Positions 1 through 8,806 of a DNA stretch of 64,000 nt are shown in pieces. The notes below the pieces were generated by a model. That model was given only the letters and a program-made list of their open reading frames with translations, made no database searches and had not been told where the DNA came from. This DNA comes from Chitinophagaceae bacterium (GTDB lineage: Bacteria > Bacteroidota > Bacteroidia > Chitinophagales > Chitinophagaceae). The stretch covers positions 124,001 through 188,000 of the forward strand of contig JADJBP010000004.1 in assembly GCA_016703625.1 (NCBI GenBank), in the 5' to 3' direction. The position numbers and the translations under genes were made by a program. Positions within the stretch are counted from its first letter, which is position 1. Every line of letters starts with the position of its first letter.

Positions 1-1124
1 AAATCATAATGCTCAAATCCTCCCTCAATAAACGTATAATTTTCTTTTCCAAAAAAATGATCATATTGAACCTGTGAATTTTTTGATTGCTGAATCACTT
101 TTATTAGCGGGGCTTTTACCCTTCCTTTCAATGCCCGTATAAATAATGACTTAATATCCAGGTCTTCGCCAGGAAGAGAATATCCTGTGATCACCCATTC
201 ATCAGCAGTTCTTAATAACTCCAGTGTATTTCGCCATACCTGCGAAAGATTGGTGTCTTTAACAGTACGGCTAAAGGAAGGTGTAACGAGCACAGGAGAC
301 AAAGGCCAATAATTACAATGACAGGTGTTGGCATGTGTCTTTATATTTGAAAAAGCCAGGTCATATATATCTTCTGTTGGGTTGATATAAATAAAACCGC
401 ACCTATGGCATTTTAACCAATCTGTAGAGCCATGCAATTTAAAAATCCGGAATAAAGGATTATCGGGTCTTAAATAAACCTTTCCGTCCCCAACATCCCT
501 CCAGTTAAAGCCATAATCTATTAATTTGTGTGCATCATTTCCCTCGCCATATTCCAGCAAATTCCATTCTACAGCATAATCGTAATTGCTGGTAATGATT
601 GAAATATAAGCATTCTCAGAAACATTGGTCTGCCTTACCCAACTGATAAATCTGTCTAATTTTTTTTTGCTTTTATTGCCTTCTTTATTAATTGCTTTTA
701 TAATTGCCCATTCCAGTAATGTGATCACATCTTTCAGGTTCCAGCGTTCATTTAAAGTATTTATATCGCCAAGTAAAGGATTTTTTATATCAAAATTGAA
801 ATCGGCCAATGTATGTTCATTGTTGTATAAATGCTCGGCCTGTGAAAGCAGGTCTGTAATGAGGGGCAACTTATTTTCTTCAGCAGTTTTACCGTTTTCA
901 AAAGCCGGCCTCAAACCCGGAGATAAATTTATGATCAGTTCTTTCACTAAAATTCTGTACAGTTCGGCCTGCCTGTCATTAATATCATCATCTGTAAATA
1001 AGATACCCGATTTTATATCTGTTATAATAAGATTTAAAATTTCCTTCGTTACCGGGTAATTAAATGCTTTGGATGCACCGGCACCTAAAAACATGGCAAT
1101 ATTCCTTTTCTTTTTGTTTGCCAT
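1..1124 (-). CDS. SIR2-like domain protein, 3' end outside window
   Basis: An open frame starts at ATG 1124 and runs uninterrupted for 374 codons to the window edge, so the C-terminus is missing. Visible SIR2-family (sirtuin-like NAD-binding) motifs are GAGAS at residues 14-18, TSNYD at 178-182, LHGS with the likely catalytic His at 231, a zinc-ribbon-like CHRC (239-242) paired with CHC (268-270), and GYSLPxxD at 314-321. SIR2-like proteins of this type hydrolyse NAD+ or deacylate substrates, and many are effectors of phage defence; the function here is inferred. The start lies 2 nt after the stop of the patatin gene, so the two are almost certainly co-translated. The frame has no indels, unlike many neighbours. 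Confidence 0.85.
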   Translation of the reverse strand, partial: MANKKKRNIAMFLGAGASKAFNYPVTKEILNLIITDIKSGILFTDDDINDRQAELYRILVKELIINLSPGLRPAFENGKTAEENKLPLITDLLSQAEHLYNNEHTLADFNFDIKNPLLGDINTLNERWNLKDVITLLEWAIIKAINKEGNKSKKKLDRFISWVRQTNVSENAYISIITSNYDYAVEWNLLEYGEGNDAHKLIDYGFNWRDVGDGKVYLRPDNPLFRIFKLHGSTDWLKCHRCGFIYINPTEDIYDLAFSNIKTHANTCHCNYWPLSPVLVTPSFSRTVKDTNLSQVWRNTLELLRTADEWVITGYSLPGEDLDIKSLFIRALKGRVKAPLIKVIQQSKNSQVQYDHFFGKENYTFIEGGFEHYD

Positions 1125-1126
1125 TA

Positions 1127-2433
1127 TTAAGAAATTAAAGACGGGCAATATAATTTCACCTGTAATTCGGTGATATTTGCTGCATGGCCCGATAAACAAT
1201 TGACCTGTTCTACACTTAGGCATGAAAGGTTTGTGCCTACACTGCGGGCAATATTTAACTGTGCAACTGTTAATTTTTGGGATTCAATTTTTTTATAATT
1301 AACATTTTGTTCCAGTAATTGCTGTATCTGGTCACGGAATTGTTTTACATTTTTCACCCATTCGGCCGGAATTTTATGGCTATCAATAACCGATGCAGTT
1401 ACCTGGCCTGCCTGGAGGTTATCGATAAAACCCGGAATACAGTTCTGAATATCCCATCCCAATGATAAGTATGCAATTTGTTTATTCGCAAACTCTGTAT
1501 TCGTGTACAAATTTTGCATCATCTGAAAATTTTTGATACGGGCCATAAAAACATCCATCGTACGGATGAGGAGTACGATCACATTGTTATACGATTTTTT
1601 AAAGGGCGACTTGTTACCTGCATCACTGGTAATGATGATATCACACTCATAGGAACTAAGTCTCTGTGTTATCTTATGAATACCCTGGTTATCATATACA
1701 CCGCCATCAACCAACACCGGTATTACTTTATTTATGTCCTTTTCATTTGCATAAAATTCACTGCTGAAGCCTACAGGTGTAAAGGCAAAGGGTACACAGG
1801 ATGAGGCCATCACTGCCCTGGAGAGTGGAAATTTTTCACTCTTAAAAAGAACGGGAGGCTTCATGTAGGTATACGTGGCATCCTCCATCTTATCTTTTGA
1901 AAAAGTAAAGGGCCTGTTTGTCTGAATATTGGTAGAGCCTATTGCCAGCCTGGGTTTTTGATCTAAAAGCTGTGAAAGGGTTGCATTATTATACAAAAAC
2001 TTATCATATGCTTTTTCGATGACCTTACTGACCGGGAATATGTTAAACTGGAACAAAACAAAAAGGGTAACCATTACACATACCGATACAACAGAAAGCC
2101 AGGGATATGGCGTGAAAAAAGCATAAATGGCTGCAGCAATAAAGACCAGGAAAAACAAAACTGCTTTTATGAAAATAAATGAAGTTAGAATATACCTGAT
2201 CACACTTTTTGTTGAGATTATTTTTTCATCTCTTTTTCAAAAACTTCAAAGGAAGTATTATTGATACAATAGTATGCGCCGGTGATGGAGCCCCCTGAAA
2301 TTGTAGATAACACATTTACTTTTGAGAGGATCCCAAGTTCATCCAGTTTTTTTAAGGTTCCTACATGAAAAGCTGCCGCCCGGTAACCACCTCCGGACAA
2401 TGCCAGGCCCAGGTTATTTGATGAAGATGCCAT
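1127..2433 (-). CDS. Membrane patatin-like phospholipase (one frame break)
   Basis: Two overlapping pieces join into a protein of about 435 residues. The N-terminal piece has the oxyanion-hole motif SGGGYRAAAFHVG (residues 13-25) and the nucleophile region STISGGS with Ser46; the C-terminal piece has the catalytic Asp in DGGVYDNQG. Two hydrophobic segments lie between them, just after the break, so the lipase domain appears membrane-anchored. The family hydrolyses phospholipid acyl chains. The frame breaks at an A6 run near 2221-2226; adding one A restores a continuous protein, so a sequencing loss is likeliest, although -1 slippage on the A run cannot be excluded. It is followed after 2 nt by the SIR2 gene, as one operon. 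Confidence 0.85.
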
Positions 2434-2574
2434 TGCTGGAAATTAAAATAGTTGATGTAAAGTACAAACTGATCTCAATTTATCCTATACCACAAAGTGG
2501 TAGTTTTTGGAGAAATAGAAAACCGTGAAAACACCTTATTTTAAATCAGTGATAATAACAGTCGTGTAAGAAAC

Positions 2575-3396
2575 TCAGGAGTTTTGCCCCCATCCCCACA
2601 TCAAAAAATCAGGGAAGGCCTTGGCCCAGGTTGGTACATCATGCCGGCCATTGTTCAATTCAAGGTAATGGATATTGTTTTTACGGTCGTATCCCTTATC
2701 AGCCAGGATGTCAATTAAACTCTGCGTATCATCAATGGAATCTATGATGCCGTTTTGGTTCCTGTCGGCAACCTCATCCAGCGTACCCACTTCAAAAAAG
2801 AATTTCAGCCAGGGATAAAAATTTTTTTCTTCTTTGACCTGCCGGTGCATGATGCGGTTTATATCTTCATCAAAATCTGCATCGTCCTGGTCCTTATCAC
2901 GCCACCACAATGAACCGCTGAAAACACCCACTTTACTGAATTCCCGCGGATGGTTCCACACAAAATCGAGTGCGCAGAGGCCGCCCAGGGAAAAACCGGC
3001 AAAACATTTTTCCTTAAACGAATAGATCAATAAAGTACTCCGGATATAGGGCATTAACTCTTCCATTATAAAATGGTTATACAGGCCAGCACGTGCGCCA
3101 CGCCCTTTATAGTCGAGGTATTTGGCTGTGCCATATTCATTTTTCCGGTCTTTACCGCAATGTATACCCACACAAAAAAGATGGTTGATCTGTTTATTTT
3201 CATAGAGATCTTCCAGGATATCCTCAAACTTCATCGTCACCAGGTCCTGCCCGTCATTGATCAATAAAAGGCTTAAGTCATTATGTGGTACTGATTTTGG
3301 CGGAAAATAAAAATCAACATGTACATCCCGTTTCAAAAAACGGGAAGAAATAACATGATTCTCAACTAAGATACCGGCTGCCCTGGTTACTGACAT
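2575..3396 (-). CDS. Esterase of the Fes/esterase D (alpha/beta hydrolase) family
   Basis: About 273 residues from the ATG at 3396 (MSVTRAAG); the frame opens further upstream, but those residues look non-coding. The nucleophile elbow GFSLGG, the following ALDFVWNHP segment and a late NGRHDVPTW region with the probable catalytic His match the putative esterase family (PF00756). An acidic loop, DRNQNGIIDSIDDTQ, resembles a calcium-binding loop. There is no signal peptide, so it is probably cytoplasmic. It is divergent from the ATP-grasp/GCS2 pair. Esterases of this sort are known partners in amidoligase gene clusters, so it may cleave or load the product of those enzymes; the substrate is unknown. 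Confidence 0.85.
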   Translation of the reverse strand: MSVTRAAGILVENHVISSRFLKRDVHVDFYFPPKSVPHNDLSLLLINDGQDLVTMKFEDILEDLYENKQINHLFCVGIHCGKDRKNEYGTAKYLDYKGRGARAGLYNHFIMEELMPYIRSTLLIYSFKEKCFAGFSLGGLCALDFVWNHPREFSKVGVFSGSLWWRDKDQDDADFDEDINRIMHRQVKEEKNFYPWLKFFFEVGTLDEVADRNQNGIIDSIDDTQSLIDILADKGYDRKNNIHYLELNNGRHDVPTWAKAFPDFLMWGWGQNS

Positions 3397-3563
3397 ATTT
3401 TCAAAAATACAAAAATACACCGGCATTATCCGGGTTGAAACAAAGATGGCCGGCTGTTTTGTGTAAAATCGCAGCACCATAAAACATAATTTGTTTAATT
3501 GGCCGTGAAAAAATATATTTGAACAGGCTTAAAAATCTATTATTAATCAATAAATAAACAGGC

Positions 3564-4517
3564 ATGAAGAAAATAGGGGTATTATTCGGTAAAGAAAGGA
3601 GCTTCCCGGAAGCATTCATCAAAAGGGTTAACAGTAAAAACATCGAAGGTGTAATGGCAGAACCTGTTCGTATTGATAAGGTTATGCAGGGCGAACCATC
3701 AGGCTATGCCGTAATTTTTGACCGTATATCGCAGGACGTACCTTTTTACAGGGCTTATTTAAAGAATGCTGCTTTGTGCGGTACCACTGTCATCAATAAT
3801 CCATTCTGGTGGAGTGCCGATGAGAAATTTTTAATAACTGCCTGGCCACAAAATTGATGTGCCTGTGCCCAAGACCGTTATCCTGCCTTCCAGGGATTTG
3901 CCGACAGATACCAGCGAAGAATCTTTCAGCAACCTTGCCTATCCCATGGATTGGGAAGGCATTTTCAATTATATCGGTTTCCCCGCTTACATGAAGCCAT
4001 TTTCCGGCGGTGGCTGGAAAAGTGTTTACCAGCTGAACAGCATGGAAGAGTTTTTGAAAAACATGCCGAAACCGAACAACTGGTGATGATGCTGCAGGAA
4101 GAGATCAAATTTGATGAATATTACCGTTGTTAGTGTGTGGGCGGGAAATATGTCCGCATCATGCCTTATGAGCCACGCAATCCGCACCACCTGCGTTATG
4201 TAGCTGATTTTAATCCATCGCCCGAAAGGTATAAACTGATGGAGGATATTGTTTTGCGCATTTGTCACTACCTGGGTTATGATTTTAATACCGTAGAGCT
4301 GGCACTGCGTGACGGTGTTCCTTATGCCATCGATTTTTGTAACCCGGCACCGGATGCAGAAGTGAGCAGTGTTGGGCAGGAAAATTTTGACTGGGTTGTT
4401 GAAACAGCGGCCACCTATGCCATTGAAAAAGCACTCGAGCATAAAGACAATGTGGATAATTTAACCTGGGGAGATTATATTAAAAAAAGCGCTGCAAAAA
4501 AGAAACTATATAAATAG
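3564..4517 (+). CDS. ATP-grasp amidoligase (frame broken, plus an in-frame TAG)
   Basis: Restored protein of about 317 residues. Pieces in different frames join smoothly: MKKIGVLFGKERSFPEAF at the start, then KTVILPS, then GFPAYMKPFSGGGWKSVY (the ATP-grasp phosphate-binding region), QLVMMLQEEIKFDEYYRC, and a C-terminal part with DGVPYAIDFCNPAPD holding metal-binding residues. Three homopolymer losses (a T run near 3831, an A run near 3853, an A run near 4060) and a TAG at 4131-4133, where a Tyr codon is expected, interrupt it. ATP-grasp ligases join carboxylates to amines through acyl phosphates. It ends 6 nt before the GCS2-family ligase, suggesting two-step synthesis of a small peptide-like amide. 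Substrates cannot be read from sequence. Confidence 0.8.
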
Positions 4518-4523
4518 AAATAC

Positions 4524-5635
4524 ATGGCAAACCTGTCTTACAAACATTTTACACTGGGTATTGAGGAAGAGTACATGGTGATTGACCCCGAAACCAGGGA
4601 ACTGAAAAGCCATGAACAGAAAATTGTACATGAAGGCCAGAAGGTGATCAAAGACAAGGTTAAGGCAGAAATGCACCAGGCCGTGGTGGAAGTGGGAACG
4701 GATATCTGCCAGGACATTGATGAAGCTTTTGTGGATGTGGGTACCTTACGCAAAACCATCAGTGGCATTGCCGATGAACTTGGCCTTTGGGTTGGTGCTT
4801 CAGGCACACATCCCTTCAGCCACTGGGAAAAGCAGCTGATCACCGACCATGCCCGCTACAGTGAAATTGTAAATGAACTGCAGGAAGCTGCCCGCAGTAA
4901 CCTTATTTTTGGGCTACACGTTCACGTTGGTATGGATAACCGGGAGATGGCGATACATATTGCCAACTCGGCCCGTTACTTTTGCCGCATATTTATGCCT
5001 TAAGTACCAACTCGCCTTTCTGGGAAGGCCGTACCACCGGGTATAAATCTTTCCGCACTAAGGTATTTGATAAATTCCCACGTACAGGCATACCCGATTA
5101 TTTCGACAGCATTGAAGCATATGATAATTATATCAAGCTGCTGGTTAAGACCAATTGCATTGACAATGCAAAAAAAATATGGTGGGACCTGAGGGTCCAC
5201 CCGTTCTTCAACACCGTAGAGTTCAGGATCTGTGATGTACCTATGACGGTGCAGGAAACCATTACCATTGCAGCTTTATTCCAGGCCATCTGTGCCAAGA
5301 TCTATAAACTGCGCAGCCAGAACCTCAATTTCATCATCTATTCCAGGGCATTGCTGAATGAGAATAAATGGCGGGCGGGCCGCTATGGTATTGATGGCAG
5401 CATGATCGATTTTGGCAAGGAAATGGAAGTAAATACCAGGGTATTGATCTATGAACTGCTGGATTTTGTTGACGATGTGATACCTGAACTGGGGAGCCGA
5501 CATGCCATCAACCATGTGCATAAAATGCTGGAACAGGGTACCGGTGCCGACAGGCAACTGAAAGTATTTGAAGAATCAAAGAACCTGGTTGATGTGGTTG
5601 ACCTGATCCATAATGAATTTTTAAAGGGGTTGTAA
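4524..5635 (+). CDS. Carboxylate-amine ligase, GCS2/YbdK family (one frame break)
   Basis: Restored protein of about 371 residues, normal for the YbdK-like glutamate-cysteine ligase type 2 family. Seen are the N-terminal TLGIEEEYMVIDP signature, the VEVGTDIC and GLWVGASGTHPFSHW segments, the metal/ATP-site GLHVHVGM, and the later FRICDVPMTVQE region. The frame breaks in a T4 run near 4980-4983; one added T gives ARYF-LPHIYALSTNSPF, the usual family text. These enzymes couple glutamate-like carboxylates to amines using ATP and a glutamine-synthetase-like fold. Here it pairs with an ATP-grasp ligase 6 nt upstream and a divergent esterase, an arrangement known in amidoligase operons. The true product is unknown. 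Confidence 0.88.
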
Positions 5636-5727
5636 TAGGGATTACTTTACGGTCTTGATATATTCCGCTGCAGGATGTAGATTATTTGTTCTTTGCAGGT
5701 GACCTTTGCCTTAATTAATTTTTGATC

Positions 5728-6738
5728 ATGGACTCCATCACCCATCTTGCCTTAGGTGCCTGTATGGGCGAAGCATTTGCCGGGAAAACAGTTGGCAAAA
5801 AAGCCATGCTGTGGGGAGCCCTGGCACAGAGTATCCCGGATATTGATTTTATTGCTTCTCTCTGGATGGACACTACTTCCAACCTGCTTGCCCACCGGGG
5901 CTTTACGCATTCGATTCTTTTTTGTGCCATTATCACTCCGATGCTGGCCCTGCTTGCTGAACGGCTACACCGTCCGCATAATATCCCTTTACAAAGATGG
6001 ATAATGTTTTTCGGGTCAGTTATCTTCATCCATATTTTTATTGATGCCTTCAACAATTATGGTGTGGGCTGGTTTGAACCATTCAGCCACCGGCGCATTT
6101 CCTTTAATGCCATTTATGTGGCCGACCCGTTCTTTTCCTTCTGGCCCGGCATTGCCTGTGTGGCCCTGATCTATTTAAGATCCAGGAAACCCATCCGTAC
6201 AAAATGGTGGCGCCTTGGGCTGGGTGTAAGTGCTTTGTATTTGCTGTATTGTGTTGTCAATAAAACAAAAATAGATTCTCATGTAAGGCAGATCCTTCAA
6301 AAACAGGAGATCCCTTATACCAGGTATTTAACTACACCGGCACCTTTGCAAAACCTGCTCTGGTATGTTGTTGCCGGTAACGACAGCGGTTACCATGTAG
6401 GGTTCCGTTCTTTATTCGACGATAAAAAAGAGATCACATTTCAGTATTTTCCCCGCAACGATTCATTATTGCTGCCGGTTAGTGACCAGGAAGACCTGCA
6501 GCAACTGGTAAGATTTTCGCAACAGTTTTATACCGTTGAAAAGTGGAACGATACACTGGTGTTCAATGACCTTCGTTTCGGGCAGATCATTGGCTGGCGG
6601 GACCCTAAAGGTAAATTTGTATTTTATTATTATCTCCAGCATCCGAAGGATACTGTGTTGGTGGTGCAGCGGGGCCGGTCTGCCGGGTGGGAACGTCAAG
6701 CTGTACTATCTTTCCTGGCTCGTATCAAAGGGAACTGA
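5728..6738 (+). CDS. Metal-dependent hydrolase-like inner membrane protein (YdjM/DUF457 family)
   Basis: 336 residues from ATG 5728 (MDSITHLALGACMGEAF); an in-frame TTG six bases upstream is less likely. The family signature is visible: DSITHLALG at the N-terminus, PDIDF near residue 38, and LAHRGFTHS near residue 53, whose His and Asp residues suggest metal binding. Four or five hydrophobic segments fill the first 190 residues; the remaining half is soluble with no recognised motif. Homologues are called LexA-regulated, membrane-bound metal-dependent hydrolases, but the activity is not established. It stands alone behind the amidoligase pair with a 92-nt gap. Confidence 0.8.
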   Translation: MDSITHLALGACMGEAFAGKTVGKKAMLWGALAQSIPDIDFIASLWMDTTSNLLAHRGFTHSILFCAIITPMLALLAERLHRPHNIPLQRWIMFFGSVIFIHIFIDAFNNYGVGWFEPFSHRRISFNAIYVADPFFSFWPGIACVALIYLRSRKPIRTKWWRLGLGVSALYLLYCVVNKTKIDSHVRQILQKQEIPYTRYLTTPAPLQNLLWYVVAGNDSGYHVGFRSLFDDKKEITFQYFPRNDSLLLPVSDQEDLQQLVRFSQQFYTVEKWNDTLVFNDLRFGQIIGWRDPKGKFVFYYYLQHPKDTVLVVQRGRSAGWERQAVLSFLARIKGN

Positions 6739-6797
6739 TGTTCCGGTGGACACCTTTTTCACGGGTTTTGTAAACTGAGTATAATCAAAGATATAAC

Positions 6798-6840
6798 TGA
6801 TTGCCGTCAGTGTTTCAGGGCGATCCCGGCAGTATATTCG
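6798..6840 (+). promoter_or_regulatory. Candidate FNR/CRP-like operator with -7 element, ahead of baeRF
   Basis: TGAT-TGCC-GTCA occupies 6798-6809 and TATATTCG (TAnnTTyG) occupies 6833-6840, 20 nt before ATG 6860. The 35-nt start-to-start distance is the same as at six other promoters in this window. Seen in sequence; regulation is inferred. Confidence 0.55.
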
Positions 6841-6859
6841 TTACTTAAAACAGAGCACG

Positions 6860-7954
6860 ATGAACACAGATTTCACCCCCGAAATAAAGGAAGTGCTTGA
6901 AGCGCTTCATTACCGGCCTGCGGTTTCAGTGATTATGCCATTTGAACCCAAAATGAGTGTAAAAACAGCATTGACCCGGGATCTCAAACGTGCAGCACAG
7001 CAGGTGGAGCACGAACTCATGGAACAGTACCCGGATGAAGTGGCATTAATGGTGATACAGAAACTGGAAGCCATCATCAGTAAATTAAATTTCAATACAT
7101 TCAAAAAAAGTATTGCCATCTATGTGTCACCTGTTTTTGAAAAAGTACTTTACCTGGATATAGCAGTTGAAGAAAAGATCATTATTGATGAATCTTTTGA
7201 GATCCGCGACCTGGTATACAGCAAAAAGCAATTGCATAAATACCTGGTGCTTTTGATCAGCAGCAATGAAAGCAGGATGTTTCTCGGAAATTCAAAAGAC
7301 CTGATCCGGATCGTTTCCAATACACCTGGATCAGCTGAAGCATTTAAGAATGATATACCGGAAAGAGTAGCCAATTTTTCAGATGTCAACGAACGGAAAG
7401 AAATACTGCTGCAAAATTTTTACACCATATCGACAACACACTGGATATTATCCTGAAAGCATACCCGCTGCCGCTTTTTATACTGGCCACAGAAAAAGTA
7501 CTGGGCCATTTTAAAAAACTTACCAAACATAACGGGAACGTGATCGAATATTTGCATGGGAATTACGAAGACACCACATTGCCAAAATTGAGGCAATTAC
7601 TGAAACCGCATATCACGAACTGGAAAAAGGTACAGACAAAAGATCTGCTGAACCAGCTGGAAGAAGCAGCCGGTAAAAGAAACTGGCTGAAGGTATGCGG
7701 GATGTATGGCGGGAAGCCATGAACTGTAAAGGCCGCCTGCTGCTGGTTGAAAAAATTATATGTATGCGGCAGAACGTGGCAGCAGTGATGAGATCATCTA
7801 TAAAGCCATTAAGCCGTATAATCGCTATTCGTATATCAAAGATGCGGTAGATGATGTGATTGAAAAAGTACTTGAAAATGGCGGGGATGTGGAATTCGTG
7901 GACGAAGGGGTATTGAAGGAATATCAACACATTGCATTGATCTTATTTTATTAA
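6860..7954 (+). CDS. baeRF-family ribosome hibernation factor (three frame breaks)
   Basis: Restored protein of about 365 residues beginning MNTDFTPEIKEVLEALHYRP. It joins ...ERKEILLQNF, then HHIDNTLDIILKAYPLPLF, then MRDVWREAMNCKGRLLLVEK, then MYAAERGSSDEIIY. Three one-base losses (a T run near 7418, AAA near 7680, A6 near 7751) break it. The architecture resembles bacterial archaeo-eukaryotic release-factor-like (baeRF) proteins, several of which are described as ribosome hibernation factors in Bacteroidota. The assignment is by recalled family resemblance, not a search. It is first in a run with USP, ppsA, pfkB and CHAD genes, and a strong candidate operator sits 51 nt upstream. Confidence 0.75.
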
Positions 7955-7969
7955 ATTAAAAATTTTATT

Positions 7970-8788
7970 ATGAAAACGATCCTCGTTGCATCCGATTTTT
8001 CTCCCGCCGCTTTTAACGCGGTTAATTATGCTGCAGATATGGCTTTGTCCATAAATGCAAAGCTGTTACTGTTAACAGTTGTTCAAACACCGGTTGGGTA
8101 CAGCGAACTGCCGATCGTGGTTAGCCTCGAAGATATGCTGCGCAGCACCGAAAGGGATATGAAACATCTCAAGTATGAATTAATGCTGAAGACCGGCAAT
8201 AAACTCAACATTGAAACAGAAGTGGGCATGCGTGCATTTTACAGTGAACTCAAAGATGTTTGTGAACGGGTAAAACCCTATGCGGTGGTTATGGGAAGCC
8301 AGGGAAAAACAGCTGCAGAACATATACTGTTTGGCACACACGCAGTGCATGCCATGAAAAACCTGGCCTGGCCGTTGATCACGGTTCCGCCCGGAACCAA
8401 ATTTTCAGCCGTTAAAAAAATTGGCCTGGCCAGTGATCTCACCGAAGTGGTTAAAACCACACCCATCGAGGAAATTAAAATGCTGGTGCATGATTTTAAT
8501 GCAGAACTGCATGTGCTGAACACCGGTAAAACAGAAGTATTTGACGCGGATATTGTTTTTGAATCGGCGCTGATGCAGGAAATGATGATGTCTTTAAATC
8601 CCAAATTTCATTTTATCAGCAACGGGAATACCGACGAGGGTATTATCAAGTTTACAGATGAAAATAAAATTGACCTGCTGATCGTGCTGCCCAAAAGGCA
8701 TAATTTATTTGAACAGATGTTTCACAAAAGCCATACAAAAAACCTGGTATTACACAGCCATGTACCGGTAATGGCACTTCACCAGTAA
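7970..8788 (+). CDS. Universal stress protein, tandem UspA domains
   Basis: 272 residues with two UspA folds. The first starts MKTILVASDFSPAAFNAVNYA and ends with VVMGSQGKTAAEHILFGTHA, close to the Gx2Gx9G(S/T) ATP-binding signature. The second starts near residue 148 (KIGLASDLTEVV) and carries LLIVLPKRHNLFEQMFH, which lacks a clear nucleotide signature. USPs accumulate in starvation, oxygen limitation and stress. It lies 15 nt after the hibernation factor and 18 nt before ppsA, so it is probably part of the same transcript. The frame is intact. Confidence 0.92.
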   Translation: MKTILVASDFSPAAFNAVNYAADMALSINAKLLLLTVVQTPVGYSELPIVVSLEDMLRSTERDMKHLKYELMLKTGNKLNIETEVGMRAFYSELKDVCERVKPYAVVMGSQGKTAAEHILFGTHAVHAMKNLAWPLITVPPGTKFSAVKKIGLASDLTEVVKTTPIEEIKMLVHDFNAELHVLNTGKTEVFDADIVFESALMQEMMMSLNPKFHFISNGNTDEGIIKFTDENKIDLLIVLPKRHNLFEQMFHKSHTKNLVLHSHVPVMALHQ

Positions 8789-8806
8789 TTTTTCAATCCG
8801 GATGCT

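Noticed and set aside
625..1059. Plus-strand open frame of 144 codons
   Set aside because: It is antisense to the intact SIR2-like frame, which carries clear family motifs; the plus-strand translation is low-complexity Ser/Leu/Phe.
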